Shown here one piece after another: positions 20,308-30,070 of a stretch of DNA of 64,000 nucleotides. The stretch covers positions 62,001 to 126,000 of the forward strand of contig JAUVVG010000004.1 in NCBI GenBank assembly GCA_030604735.1, read 5' to 3'. Under the pieces are notes generated by a model. That model was not told the DNA's origin and made no database searches. It saw only the letters and a program-made list of their open reading frames with translations. Position 1 is the first letter of the stretch. Each line of letters opens with the position of its first letter. Origin of the DNA: Azoarcus sp. Its GTDB lineage: Bacteria > Pseudomonadota > Gammaproteobacteria > Burkholderiales > Rhodocyclaceae. The translations under genes and the position numbers were made by a program.

Positions 20308-21699
20308 ATGGATCCTGTTCTGCTGGGTGAGATCCTCGCCGGCCTGATGTTCTTTGGTGTGATCGGGATGCTGATGCTCGGCTTCCCGGTCGCGTTCACA
20401 CTGGCCGGCACCTCGCTGTTGTTCGCCCTGGTCGGCTACCACCTCGATGTGTTCAACCCCTCGAACTTCGGCGCGTTGGCTGGCCGCTATGTCGGCTACA
20501 TGACCAACGAGGTGCTGGTCGCGGTGCCGCTGTTCATCTTCATGGGGGTGATGCTGGAGCGCTCCAAGATCGCAGAGCAGTTGTTGATGACCATGGGCAA
20601 GTTGTTCGGCAACATGCGCGGCGGGCTCGGTTTCTCGGTCATCATCGTCGGGGCCTTGCTGGCCGCATCCACCGGCGTGGTCGGGGCGACCGTGGTGACC
20701 ATGGGCCTGATTTCGTTGCCGGCGATGATGCGCGCGGGTTACGACCCCAAACTCGCGACCGGCGTGATCTGCGCCTCTGGGACCTTGGGCCAGATCATCC
20801 CGCCTTCGACGGTGCTGATTTTCATGGGCGACATGCTGGGTGGGATCAATGCCCAGGTGCAGATGGCGCAGGGCAACTTCGCGCCCACGCCGGTATCAGT
20901 GGGCGACCTTTTCGCCGGGGCCTTTCTGCCGGGGCTGCTGCTGGTCGTGCTCTACTTGTTATGGGTCGCCTACAAGGCGATCTTCCATCCGGAATCCTGC
21001 CCGGCCACGCCTGTGCCCGAATCCGAAAGGCAAGGTCTGCTCAAGGAAGTATTCGTTGCGCTGGTGCCGCCGCTCGCCCTGATCGTCGCGGTGCTCGGCT
21101 CCATCCTCGGCGGCCTGGCCACGCCGACCGAAGCCGCTTCCGTGGGTGCGGTGGGCGCCGTCATTCTGGCGGCACTGCGCTGGCGGCTGAGCTTCACGGT
21201 GTTGCGCGAGGCGATGCTCCAGACCGCGACGATCACATCGATGATCTTCATCATCCTGTTCGGGGCCTCGGTATTCGCGCTGGTCTTCCGGCAACTGGGG
21301 GGCGACAACCTGGTGCACGAGTTCCTGAGCAGCATGCCGGGCGGGCCGATCGGTGCGATGATCGTCGTGATGCTGATCATGTTCGTGCTCGGATTCATCC
21401 TCGACACCTTCGAGATCATCTTCATCGTGCTGCCGATCACGGCGCCAGTCCTGCTGCTGCTGGGTCTCGACCCGATCTGGGTCGGTGTGATGATCGGGGT
21501 GAACCTGCAGACCAGCTTCCTGACGCCACCGTTCGGTTTCTCGCTGTTCTACCTGAGGGGGGTCGCACCGAACAGTGTGTCCACGATGATGATCTACCGT
21601 GGTGCGGTCCCGTTCGTCGCATTGCAGATCGTCGCGATCGCGCTGCTGTTCATCTTCCCGGGAATCGTGACCTGGCTGCCGACCCTGCTGTATCGCTGA
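20308..21699 (+). CDS. dctM: TRAP transporter large permease (DctM type)
   Basis: 463 aa multi-TM; GFSVIIVGALLAASTGVVGATVVTMGLISLPAMMRAGYDPKLATGVICASGTLGQIIPPSTVLI. Confidence 0.95.
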   Translation: MDPVLLGEILAGLMFFGVIGMLMLGFPVAFTLAGTSLLFALVGYHLDVFNPSNFGALAGRYVGYMTNEVLVAVPLFIFMGVMLERSKIAEQLLMTMGKLFGNMRGGLGFSVIIVGALLAASTGVVGATVVTMGLISLPAMMRAGYDPKLATGVICASGTLGQIIPPSTVLIFMGDMLGGINAQVQMAQGNFAPTPVSVGDLFAGAFLPGLLLVVLYLLWVAYKAIFHPESCPATPVPESERQGLLKEVFVALVPPLALIVAVLGSILGGLATPTEAASVGAVGAVILAALRWRLSFTVLREAMLQTATITSMIFIILFGASVFALVFRQLGGDNLVHEFLSSMPGGPIGAMIVVMLIMFVLGFILDTFEIIFIVLPITAPVLLLLGLDPIWVGVMIGVNLQTSFLTPPFGFSLFYLRGVAPNSVSTMMIYRGAVPFVALQIVAIALLFIFPGIVTWLPTLLYR

Positions 21700-21816
21700 T
21701 GCGCTTGTCGGGGGCCAGGCCTGTGCTCCCTCGATCTCGTCCTGACGATTCACGGCATGGGTTGTATCCCTGGCTGTTGGATGTGCCAGCGCCCGCTTCG
21801 ATGAGAGTGCAGCGAC

Positions 21817-21848
21817 AAAAAAAACCGGAGCGAAAGCTCCGGTTTTTT
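21817..21848. terminator. Bidirectional intrinsic terminator between dctM and dctP
   Basis: aaaaaaaaccggagcgaaagctccggtttttt. Confidence 0.92.
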
Positions 21849-21889
21849 GTCTCCAAGCCAGCCTGTCGGCTGGCTTCTTGTCGCGGAAA

Positions 21890-22990
21890 TCAGTCGAGCT
21901 TGAAGTACTTCTGGCGCGCTTCCAGGAAGCCGAGGTCGGTCCCTTCGGTTCGGTTGCGCAATGTCTTCAGGGCTTCGACGAAGCTTTCGGCGGTCTTCTT
22001 GGTCAGTGCGTCGCCGCCCTGGCGAATTTCTGCAAGGACTTCCATCGCGCCTTTCGCGCCAGCTTCGAGAATGCTCTCGGGGAAGTGCGAGTGCGCGATC
22101 ACGCCGTGGTTGTTGATCAGCGTGGCGAGCGCACGCGGGTCGTTGGCGTAGAAGTCGGAGGCGACCTGGTCGTACTCCGCCTGGCAGACATCGCGGACGA
22201 TGGCCTGAATGTTGGCCGGCAAGGCCTGGAACTTGGCCTTGTCGACCACCAGTTCGGTGGCCAGCCCGGGTTCGACGAAGCTCGAAGTGTAGTAATGCTT
22301 GAGTACCTGATGGAAACCCAGTGCGAGGTCGTTGTAGGGACCGACGAACTCGGCGGCATCCAGGGCACCGGATTGCAGCGCTTGGAAGATTTCGCCGGCA
22401 GCGAGGTTGGTGACCGAGGCGCCCATTTTGCCCCAGACCTGACCGCCGAGGCCGGGGGTGCGGAAGCGCAGACCCTGGATGTCTTCGACGCCCTTGAGTT
22501 CGTTCTGGAACCAGCCGCCGGTCTGGGTGCCGGTGTCGCCCGACAGGAAGCCCTGCAGGCCGAACTGGTCGTAGATCTCGTCCCAGACTTCCTGGCCGCC
22601 CATGAAGCGGACCCAGGCGGCCAGCTCGCGGCTGGTCATACCGAAGGGCACGCCGGTGAAGAAGGACAGGCCGACGCTCTTGTTCTGCCAGTAGTAGGCC
22701 GCGCCGTGGCTCATCTCGGCGCTGCCGTCGATGACCGCGTCGAGCGATTGGAGGGCCGGGACCATTTCACCGGCCGAAAAAACCTGCACGGTGAGCTCGC
22801 CGCCGGTTGCAGCGGTGATCCGGTCTGCCAGCCGTTGTGCGCCGACACCCAGGCCGGGGAAGTTCTTCGGCCAGGTGGTGACCATGCGCCAGGTGGTGCG
22901 TCGCTGTGCGATCGCCGGTGCGGCGACGGTCGCGGCGGCGGCACCGGCGCCTGCCAGTCCTGCCTTCTTGATGAAAGCTCTACGATCCAT
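21890..22990 (-). CDS. dctP: TRAP substrate-binding protein (DctP type, TakP-like) with Tat signal
   Basis: MDRRAFIKKAGLAGAGAAAATVAAPAIAQRRTTWRMVTTWPKNFPGLGVGAQRLADRI. Confidence 0.9.
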   Translation of the reverse strand: MDRRAFIKKAGLAGAGAAAATVAAPAIAQRRTTWRMVTTWPKNFPGLGVGAQRLADRITAATGGELTVQVFSAGEMVPALQSLDAVIDGSAEMSHGAAYYWQNKSVGLSFFTGVPFGMTSRELAAWVRFMGGQEVWDEIYDQFGLQGFLSGDTGTQTGGWFQNELKGVEDIQGLRFRTPGLGGQVWGKMGASVTNLAAGEIFQALQSGALDAAEFVGPYNDLALGFHQVLKHYYTSSFVEPGLATELVVDKAKFQALPANIQAIVRDVCQAEYDQVASDFYANDPRALATLINNHGVIAHSHFPESILEAGAKGAMEVLAEIRQGGDALTKKTAESFVEALKTLRNRTEGTDLGFLEARQKYFKLD

Positions 22991-23031
22991 TCCTTGGGTC
23001 TCCTTCGAGTGTGTGCCGAGATAGCACGAAA

Positions 23032-23037
23032 ATTATA
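23032..23037 (-). promoter_or_regulatory. Candidate -10 (TATAAT on minus strand) for dctP
   Basis: CCCCTATAATTTTCG on minus strand; no good -35. Confidence 0.5.
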
Positions 23038-23110
23038 GGGGCCGGGGCGAAGCCGGAAAGCTTGGAAAACCCTTATGTCAGTATTCGGTGATGGGTGCGT
23101 TCGAGTTTTG

Positions 23111-23126
23111 TGTGACATTGGTCACG
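23111..23126. promoter_or_regulatory. CRP-family-like binding site TGTGA-N6-TCACG
   Basis: tgtgacattggtcacg, intergenic upstream of dctP. Confidence 0.5.
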
Positions 23127-23280
23127 CAAGCTCATGGTCACGCAGTTTCACTGGCGGCGTCCGCTTGTACAGGACGCCGCCGCCTGCGAGCCGCTCGTTG
23201 GCGGAGGATGGCTGAGTGATCCCATGCGCCGAGTGTTGCGCGCCCGGCCGTCGGGTGGCCGTCGCGATTCTGATAGCCGC

Positions 23281-24621
23281 TCAGCTTCCGGCCACGGTCA
23301 TGCGTTCGATCAGGATCGAGCCGCAATGCTTCGCGCCACGGGGCAGGGCATCGTTGCCGATGGCGACGATCTGACGGAACATCTCTCGCAGATTGCCGGC
23401 GATGGTGATCTCCTCGACCGGAAACTGGATACGGCCGTTCTCGACCCAGAAACCAGCCGCGCCGCGCGAGTAGTCGCCAGTGACGTAGTTGACCCCGTGG
23501 CCGAGCAGCTCGGTGACCAGAAGGCCTCGATCCATGGTCCGGATCAGCCCCTCGAGGTCTAGTTCGCCCGGCTTGACGATCAGGTTGTGCGAGCCGCCGG
23601 CGTTGCCGGTGGTCTGCATCCCGAGCTTGCGTGCCGAATAGCTGGACAGGAAATACCCGTTGAGCACGCCGTCCAAGACGACGTCACGCGGGTGGGTGGC
23701 GACGCCTTCGCTGTCGAACGGGCTGGAGCCGAAGGCCTTGGGCTCGTGCGGCCGCTCGAGGATGGTGACCAGCGGCGAGAAGACCGGCTGCCCGAGGCTG
23801 TCGAGCAGGAAGGAGGACTTGCGATAGAGCGCGCCGCCGCTGACCGCATGGACGAAGTTGCCGATCAGGCTGACCGCGAGCGGGGCTTCGAACAGCACCG
23901 GGACCTCGCAGGTGTCGATCTGGCGCGCACCGAGTCGGGCGAGCGCACGCTCACCAGCAAGCCGTCCAATGGCTTCGGCGGTGATCAGGTCGCCGGCGTC
24001 GCGGCGCGAATCGTACCAGTATTCCCGCTGCATTTCGTCGCCCTCGCCGGCGATGACCGAGCAGGACAGGCCGTGCCGGGAGCTTGCATAACCGCCGATG
24101 AAACCGGCGCTGTTGGCCGAGATGAAATGGGACTGCTGGGTCGATACACTGGCGCCTTCCGAATTGCTGATCCTGGGGCTGACCGAGTAAGCAGCCTGTT
24201 CACACTGACGCGCCATCGTGATGGCTTCCTCGACACTCAGAGACCAGGGGTGATGGAGGTCGAGGTCCGGGAACGTTCTGGCGAGCAAGGCTTCGTCGGG
24301 CAGGCCGGCGCAGGGATCGGATGCGGTGAAGCGGGCGATCGACAGGGCCGCCGCGACCGTGCTGCGCAGCGCGGCCGGGGAAAAGTCCGAGGTGCTGGCG
24401 TGGCCGCGCTGCTGGCCGAGGTAAATGGTGACGCCGACACCCTTGTCGCGGTTGTACTCGATCGTATCGACTTCGCCCTTGCGCACCGATGCGGTCTGCC
24501 CGAATCCCTCGGAAACATCGGTTTCACAGGCTGTGGCGCCAAGATCACGGGCGTGACGCAAGACGTCGTTGGCAATTTCGCGAAGCTGATCGGACGAGAA
24601 TGAGAAGCCTGGATCGGACAT
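23281..24621 (-). CDS. pmbA: Metalloprotease PmbA (TldD/PmbA family)
   Basis: VRKGEVDTIEYNRDKGVGVTIYLGQQRGHASTSDFSPAAL; NLIVKPGELDLEGLIRTMDRGLLVTELLGHGVNYVTGDYSRGAAGFWVENG. Confidence 0.95.
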   Translation of the reverse strand: MSDPGFSFSSDQLREIANDVLRHARDLGATACETDVSEGFGQTASVRKGEVDTIEYNRDKGVGVTIYLGQQRGHASTSDFSPAALRSTVAAALSIARFTASDPCAGLPDEALLARTFPDLDLHHPWSLSVEEAITMARQCEQAAYSVSPRISNSEGASVSTQQSHFISANSAGFIGGYASSRHGLSCSVIAGEGDEMQREYWYDSRRDAGDLITAEAIGRLAGERALARLGARQIDTCEVPVLFEAPLAVSLIGNFVHAVSGGALYRKSSFLLDSLGQPVFSPLVTILERPHEPKAFGSSPFDSEGVATHPRDVVLDGVLNGYFLSSYSARKLGMQTTGNAGGSHNLIVKPGELDLEGLIRTMDRGLLVTELLGHGVNYVTGDYSRGAAGFWVENGRIQFPVEEITIAGNLREMFRQIVAIGNDALPRGAKHCGSILIERMTVAGS

Positions 24622-24646
24622 GGACGAGTGGGTCTGGACGAAAGGC

Positions 24647-24652
24647 TATAAT
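24647..24652 (+). promoter_or_regulatory. Candidate -10 (TATAAT) for yjgA/mog
   Basis: aggcTATAATcttaac, 30 bp before ATG. Confidence 0.5.
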
Positions 24653-24681
24653 CTTAACCCGAACCTTGGACACCCATCCCG

Positions 24682-25269
24682 ATGATCGAACATCCAGACG
24701 AATCCGGTCACGATACAGACCAGGACGACGACCAGGCTTGGCGTGGTCCCAGCAAGAGCAGCAAGAAGCGCGAGATGCACCAGTTGCAGGACCTCGGGGC
24801 GGCCCTGGTCGAGTTGTCCAGCGATCAGCTCGCCAAGGTGCCGATCCCCGACGATCTGCTCGTGGCGATCAAGGACGCCAAGCGTTTCACCAAGCACGAG
24901 GCGCGCCGTCGCCAGATGCAGTATATCGGGCGGCTGATGCGCCATATCGACCCGGCCCCGATCCAGGCCCAGCTCGATGTCTTCAAGGGCTTGTCGCGTG
25001 CCGAGATCGCCCGTCAGCACCGGCTCGAAAAACTGCGAACGGATTTTCTCGAGGACGAAAAGCTGATTGGCCGCATCGTCGAGACCTGGCCGGATGCCGA
25101 TGTGCAGCATCTGCGTGCCCTGCGTCGCAATGCGCTCAAGGAGCGCGAGTTGAGCAAACCGCCGCGCGCGTTCAGGGAATTGTTCAAGGTTCTGCGTGAT
25201 CTCGATCGGGCAGCGCATGACAGCGAGGCGGAGGCGTCCGCCATCATCGACCAAGAGGAAAATGAATGA
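24682..25269 (+). CDS. yjgA: Ribosome biogenesis factor YjgA/DarP (DUF615)
   Basis: SKSSKKREMHQLQDLGAALVELSSDQLAKVPIPDDL; RRRQMQYIGRLMR. Confidence 0.92.
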   Translation: MIEHPDESGHDTDQDDDQAWRGPSKSSKKREMHQLQDLGAALVELSSDQLAKVPIPDDLLVAIKDAKRFTKHEARRRQMQYIGRLMRHIDPAPIQAQLDVFKGLSRAEIARQHRLEKLRTDFLEDEKLIGRIVETWPDADVQHLRALRRNALKERELSKPPRAFRELFKVLRDLDRAAHDSEAEASAIIDQEENE

Positions 25270-25856
25270 CTGAAATGATCACGATCGGCCTGGTGTCCAT
25301 TAGCGACCGCGCGTCGGACGGCACATACGAGGATCAGGGCATCCCGGCCTTGCGCGACTGGCTGGGCAAGGCGCTGACCTCCCCCTGGCAGGCCGAGACC
25401 CGTCTGATTCCGGACGACAGACCGACGATCGAGCAAACCCTGTCAGAACTCGCCGACCGGACCGGATGCTCGCTGATTCTGACCACGGGCGGCACCGGCC
25501 CTGCGCCACGGGACGTGACCCCGGAAGCCACGCTCGCGATCGGAGAGAAAGAAATGCCCGGTTTCGGCGAGGAGATGCGCCGGATCAGCCTCAATTTCGT
25601 GCCGACCGCGATCCTGTCGCGCCAGGTCGCAGTCGTCAGGGGGCAGTGCCTGATCGTCAATCTGCCGGGTCAGCCGAAATCGATACGGGAAACGCTGGAA
25701 GGCGTCAGGGATGCCGCCGGTGAAGTGCGCCATGTCGGCATTTTCGCGGCGATTCCTTACTGCATCGACTTGATCGGTGGCCCCTATGTCGAGACCGACG
25801 AGTCGGTGATCAAGGTCTTCCGGCCCAAGCATGCGCTCAGGCCCCGGCAGGGCTGA
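25266..25856 (+). CDS. mog: Molybdopterin adenylyltransferase Mog
   Basis: IGLVSISDRASDGTYEDQGIPAL; LILTTGGTGPAPRDVTPEAT; VNLPGQPKSI. Confidence 0.94.
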   Translation: MTEMITIGLVSISDRASDGTYEDQGIPALRDWLGKALTSPWQAETRLIPDDRPTIEQTLSELADRTGCSLILTTGGTGPAPRDVTPEATLAIGEKEMPGFGEEMRRISLNFVPTAILSRQVAVVRGQCLIVNLPGQPKSIRETLEGVRDAAGEVRHVGIFAAIPYCIDLIGGPYVETDESVIKVFRPKHALRPRQG

Positions 25857-25956
25857 TGCCTGGAACCGACTGTCCGGCGCTCGGACTCGCGTCCGGCGGG
25901 CGGTCTTGCCGGATCAGGTCGCGGTGCCACTCCTCGCAGCCCGGCTTGGTGCCGGT

Positions 25957-26631
25957 TCATTTCGGGACGATGCGGATGACCTTGCCCTTGAAGCCGGGTG
26001 AGGCGGGCGGGGTGGCGAGCTGTCGCCGTCTTTCCAGTTCTCGCCACCAGGCGCGCGCGGCGAGGAGGGCGGCGAGAATGGAGGCGTAGATGATCGGTTT
26101 CAGCAGATCGGCCTTGACCAGCCACCAGTAGTGCACGATGGCGAGAATCGCGATGCCATAGACCGAACGGTGCAGCGCCTGCCATTGCCGACCGCCCATG
26201 CGGCGGATCGCATATCCGTTCGAAGTCGCCGCCAACGGGATCAGCAGCACGAAAGCGGCGAAGCCGACCGTGATGAAGGGGCGCTCTAGAATGTCGAGCG
26301 CGATCGCGTTCCAGTCGAAATAGAGGTCGAGCCAGACGTAGGTGCTGAAATGAAGGCTGGCGTAGGCGAACGCGAACAGCCCGAGCATGCGGCGCAGGCG
26401 CAGCAACCAGTGAAGGCCGGTCATCCGGCGTAGTGGTGTCACGGCGAGCGTGATCAACAGCATACGCAGGGTCCATTCGCCGGTGCTGTGCGTGATCGCC
26501 TCGATCGGATTTGCACCCAGCGTGCCATCGAACCAGCCAAAGGCGAGCCGTGCCGCGGGAAGGCAGCACAGCAGGAAGACCGCGGCCTTGATCGCCTGGA
26601 TCTGGCTGGCGGACGGATTTCTGAATGGCAT
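25957..26631 (-). CDS. msrQ: Haem-containing membrane subunit MsrQ (YedZ)
   Basis: Multi-TM; TGEWTLRMLLITLAVTPLRRMTGLHWLLRLRRMLGLFAFAYASLHFSTYVWLDL. Confidence 0.93.
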   Translation of the reverse strand: MPFRNPSASQIQAIKAAVFLLCCLPAARLAFGWFDGTLGANPIEAITHSTGEWTLRMLLITLAVTPLRRMTGLHWLLRLRRMLGLFAFAYASLHFSTYVWLDLYFDWNAIALDILERPFITVGFAAFVLLIPLAATSNGYAIRRMGGRQWQALHRSVYGIAILAIVHYWWLVKADLLKPIIYASILAALLAARAWWRELERRRQLATPPASPGFKGKVIRIVPK

Positions 26632-26643
26632 CGACTATCCGGA

Positions 26644-27594
26644 TCAGTAGTGTTTCTTGAGGTCCATGCCTTGGTAGAGGCTGGCGACCTGGTCCGCATA
26701 GCCGTTGAACATCAGGGTTGGACGACGACGCAACTCGCCGATGCGACGTTCGGTCGCCTGACTCCAGCGTGGGTGACTGACTTCCGGATTGACGTTAGAG
26801 TAGAAGCCGTACTCCTGAGGAGCGGCCTTGTTCCAGGCGGTTGCCGGCTCGTTCTCCACCAGCCGGATCGTGACCAAGGACTTGATGCTCTTGAAGCCGT
26901 ATTTCCACGGCACGACCAGACGGACCGGCGCGCCATTCTGGTTGGGCAGCACTTCGCCGTAGAGCCCGAACGACAGCAGGGTCAGCGGATGCATGGCCTC
27001 GTCCATGCGCAGGCCCTCGGTATAAGGCCAGTCGATGACTGGGCGACGCAGCATGATCTCGGGGTCGTAATGGGTCACGAACTCGACATACTTGGCGCTG
27101 CCTAGCGGGTCGACTTCCTTGAGCAGGGCGGCAAGCGGAAAACCGACCCAGGGCACGACCATCGACCAGGCTTCGACACAGCGCAGCCGGTAGATGCGTT
27201 CTTCCAGCGGCGCGAGCTTGATCAGGTCGTCGATGTCGAAGGTGCGGGGTTTGCCGGCCAGCCCTTCGACCGACACCGTCCAGGGGCGTACCTGCATCTT
27301 GTGCGCGTTCGCGAGCGGATCGGTCTTGTCGGTGCCGAATTCGTAGAAATTGTTGTAGGAGGTGACCGACTTGAGGTCGGTCTGCTCCTCGTCGGTACTG
27401 AAAGGGCTGGCGAGGAGCGGACCGAGTGACTGTCCGGATGTCGCGGCGAATGCATTGGCGTTCAGCCCGCCCAGCCCGGTGAGGCCAGCGACCGTCAACA
27501 GGCCGGCGTCGCGGATGAAACGACGCCGATTGTCGAACAGCTCGCGCGGGGTGATTTCGGAGGGAGGGATGTCGCTCGGGCGCTTGATCAGCAT
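26644..27594 (-). CDS. msrP: Protein-methionine-sulfoxide reductase catalytic subunit MsrP (YedY), Tat substrate
   Basis: [10 protein letters not shown] Tat motif; [48 protein letters not shown]. Confidence 0.95.
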   Translation of the reverse strand: MLIKRPSDIPPSEITPRELFDNRRRFIRDAGLLTVAGLTGLGGLNANAFAATSGQSLGPLLASPFSTDEEQTDLKSVTSYNNFYEFGTDKTDPLANAHKMQVRPWTVSVEGLAGKPRTFDIDDLIKLAPLEERIYRLRCVEAWSMVVPWVGFPLAALLKEVDPLGSAKYVEFVTHYDPEIMLRRPVIDWPYTEGLRMDEAMHPLTLLSFGLYGEVLPNQNGAPVRLVVPWKYGFKSIKSLVTIRLVENEPATAWNKAAPQEYGFYSNVNPEVSHPRWSQATERRIGELRRRPTLMFNGYADQVASLYQGMDLKKHY

Positions 27595-27716
27595 GGTGGC
27601 TTCCTGTCGGGGTCGATAGGGGTTTATCGATACTTGTTTTTAAGTACTTTATACCGCTCTCCGACCGCTCGATACCGGCTTGGGTTCAGTGCCGACAGCG
27701 AAATGCGCGAATGCGC

Positions 27717-27722
27717 TAGAAT
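27717..27722 (+). promoter_or_regulatory. Candidate -10 (TAGAAT) for aroG
   Basis: gcgcTAGAATcaaac, 37 bp before ATG. Confidence 0.4.
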
Positions 27723-27758
27723 CAAACGCTTACTTTCATGATTCAGCAGAGCTGTCCT

Positions 27759-28844
27759 ATGTCCGCATCGGTGAAGATCCACATTGACGACGTCCGCATC
27801 CAGGAGATCAAGGAGCTGATTCCCCCCGCCCATGTGCTCAGGGAGTTCCCGGCATCCCATGCGGCAGCCGAGGTCGCGTTTCAGACCCGCCAGGCCATCC
27901 ACCGCATCCTGTTCGGGGCGGATGATCGCCTGCTGGTCATCATTGGTCCTTGCTCTATTCACGACACCGATGCCGCGATGGAATACGCGACCAAACTCAA
28001 GGCCGAGGCCGACCGCTTCAAGGATGACCTGCTGATCGTGATGCGGGTGTACTTCGAGAAGCCGCGCACCACGGTAGGCTGGAAGGGCTTGATCAACGAT
28101 CCTTACCTGGACAACAGTTTCAAGATCAACGAAGGGGTGCGGCTGGCGCGCAAGCTGCTGTGGGAGATCAATGAACTCGGTCTGCCTGCAGGCACCGAGT
28201 TCCTCGACATGATCACCCCCCAGTACATCGCGGACCTGATCTCTTGGGGCGCGATCGGTGCGCGTACCACCGAGAGTCAGGTGCATCGCGAACTGGCTTC
28301 AGGGCTGTCCTGCCCGGTCGGTTTCAAGAACGGTACCGATGGCAATGTCAGGATCGCGGTCGATGCAATCAAGGCGGCGCAGTCGCCCCATCATTTCCTG
28401 TCGGTCACCAAGGCCGGGCATTCGGCGATCGTGTCGACCCGGGGCAACGAGGATTGCCATGTGATCCTGCGCGGCGGCAAGACGACCAACTTCGACGCGG
28501 AAAGCGTGGATGTGGCCTGCCGCGAGCTGGCCGCTTCCGGCGTTCCGGCCAAGGTGATGATCGACTGCTCGCATGCCAACAGCCGCAAGCAGCATCGCTT
28601 GCAGATCGAAGTGGCCGAGACGGTCGCTGCGCAACTCGCGGCCGGCGAGGAGCGGGTCATTGGCGTGATGGTCGAATCCCATCTGAAGGAAGGCCGCCAG
28701 GACCTGGTGCCGGGCAAGGAGCTCGAATACGGCAAGAGCGTGACCGACGCCTGCATCGGCTGGGAAGACAGCCTCGCAGTGCTCGATACGCTGGCCGAAG
28801 GCGTTCGCAAGCGCCGCGTGGCGCGGGCATCCGAACTCGACTGA
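27759..28844 (+). CDS. aroG: 3-deoxy-7-phosphoheptulonate synthase (class I DAHP synthase)
   Basis: LLVIIGPCSIHDTDAAMEYATKL, MRVYFEKPRTTVGWKGLINDPYLD, MIDCSHANSRKQH. Confidence 0.95.
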   Translation: MSASVKIHIDDVRIQEIKELIPPAHVLREFPASHAAAEVAFQTRQAIHRILFGADDRLLVIIGPCSIHDTDAAMEYATKLKAEADRFKDDLLIVMRVYFEKPRTTVGWKGLINDPYLDNSFKINEGVRLARKLLWEINELGLPAGTEFLDMITPQYIADLISWGAIGARTTESQVHRELASGLSCPVGFKNGTDGNVRIAVDAIKAAQSPHHFLSVTKAGHSAIVSTRGNEDCHVILRGGKTTNFDAESVDVACRELAASGVPAKVMIDCSHANSRKQHRLQIEVAETVAAQLAAGEERVIGVMVESHLKEGRQDLVPGKELEYGKSVTDACIGWEDSLAVLDTLAEGVRKRRVARASELD

Positions 28845-28919
28845 AGGTCCTGCAACGGTCGCGCTGGAGCGCGTGACCGGCCCCCGTGTGCCGGAGCGTC
28901 GAGCCGCTTTTTAACCTGC

Positions 28920-29936
28920 TTATTCCTCGCGATTCGGGAGACCCGGGTCAGTCGGGTCTTCGTCTCCCAGGCCCCAGTATCTGCGGGCGCCGGGGTGCAT
29001 CGCCGTGGTGATGCCCACCAATCCCTGGTCGCGGGTCAGTTCCGCTGTCGCATGCGACACCGAGCGCATGAAGTCCAGCCCTTCCTCGGCGTAAAGAGCC
29101 GAGACTGCTTCGAAGGCCTCGTCTCGCGCCAGGTCTGCGCTCGCAACCCATAACAGCGCGTCCTGAAGGGTAGCGACCGCCTGCAACTGACCTGGATACG
29201 TTCCTTCGGGAATGACAGTGCCGACGTAATAGGGATGCGATGCGTTCAGGCCGCTGGTGCCCGACATATTGCTCAATGGAAGCAGGCGAAGCGAAGCATT
29301 GGCCATCGCCTGCATCACGGCTGGATTCGGCACGGTGTCGAGTATCCACACTGCATCGACCTGTTTCTCGAGCAATGCGTCTATGGATTGAAGCGTGGGC
29401 GAGAACTGTGGCTGGATGCGCTGCCACAATCCCAGGCTTTCCAGCACATGCTGTGCCGCGGTGGCTGCACTCGACCCAGCCGGCCCGACCGCGACACTGC
29501 GATTGGCCAGTGCCTCGACATCGGTCAGCCCGGAGTCCTGTCTGACCAAAATGTGCGCATGAAACCCGAACAATGAGGCCAGGACCTGGACCTGCGGTGG
29601 GTCGACGGCGGCAACGGTAGCGGCATCCTCCTGCGCACGATGAAGGTCGCTCGCAAAGACGATACCGAACACCGAGTTGCCGTTCACGAGTCGTTGCAGG
29701 TTCTCCTTGGAGCCGGCCGAAGCCGTGTAAGGCACCTCCATGTTTTCCCGGCTGCGGGACAGCAGGCTGGCCAAGCCCTGGCCGACATGCTGCAAGACAC
29801 TGCCGTCCGGGCCCCCGCTCAGCGGGGCGCGCAACAACTGTGCATGGGCGAACGAAACGAAAAGGGACAGGACAAGCGCGACCATCGCGCCTATTGCCCG
29901 CTTCGGGGCAGGTCGGAACCTGCGGTGGGAACTCAT
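28920..29936 (-). CDS. TAXI family TRAP substrate-binding protein (second SBP)
   Basis: Signal peptide; VPYTASAGSKENLQRLVNGNSVFGIVFASDLHRAQ; ALANRSVAVGPAGSSAATAAQHVLESLGL. Confidence 0.85.
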   Translation of the reverse strand: MSSHRRFRPAPKRAIGAMVALVLSLFVSFAHAQLLRAPLSGGPDGSVLQHVGQGLASLLSRSRENMEVPYTASAGSKENLQRLVNGNSVFGIVFASDLHRAQEDAATVAAVDPPQVQVLASLFGFHAHILVRQDSGLTDVEALANRSVAVGPAGSSAATAAQHVLESLGLWQRIQPQFSPTLQSIDALLEKQVDAVWILDTVPNPAVMQAMANASLRLLPLSNMSGTSGLNASHPYYVGTVIPEGTYPGQLQAVATLQDALLWVASADLARDEAFEAVSALYAEEGLDFMRSVSHATAELTRDQGLVGITTAMHPGARRYWGLGDEDPTDPGLPNREE

Positions 29937-30005
29937 CGACGTCCTTGACGCCAGGCGGCGCGGGCCGGGAGACGGACGGGAAAGTTGGCCGGGCAGGTGG
30001 CCGGT

Positions 30006-30048
30006 CAAGGGCGGGCGCCCCCGAAGCAACGGTTTCATCCCGCCCTTG
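30006..30048. repeat. Perfect 10-bp inverted repeat between usp and second TAXI SBP
   Basis: caagggcggg (30006-30015) / cccgcccttg (30039-30048). Confidence 0.75.
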
Positions 30049-30070
30049 TCGGACTCATGATGATCATCGG

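Noticed and set aside
20961-22151. 396-aa plus ORF overlapping dctM and running through the terminator
   Set aside because: Wrong frame of dctM and crosses a strong bidirectional terminator.
28856-28879. cggtcgcgc/gcgtgaccg stem between aroG and second TAXI SBP, with a T-run further on (about 28910)
   Set aside because: Stem contains a wobble and is about 30 nt from the T-run, so terminator assignment is too weak.
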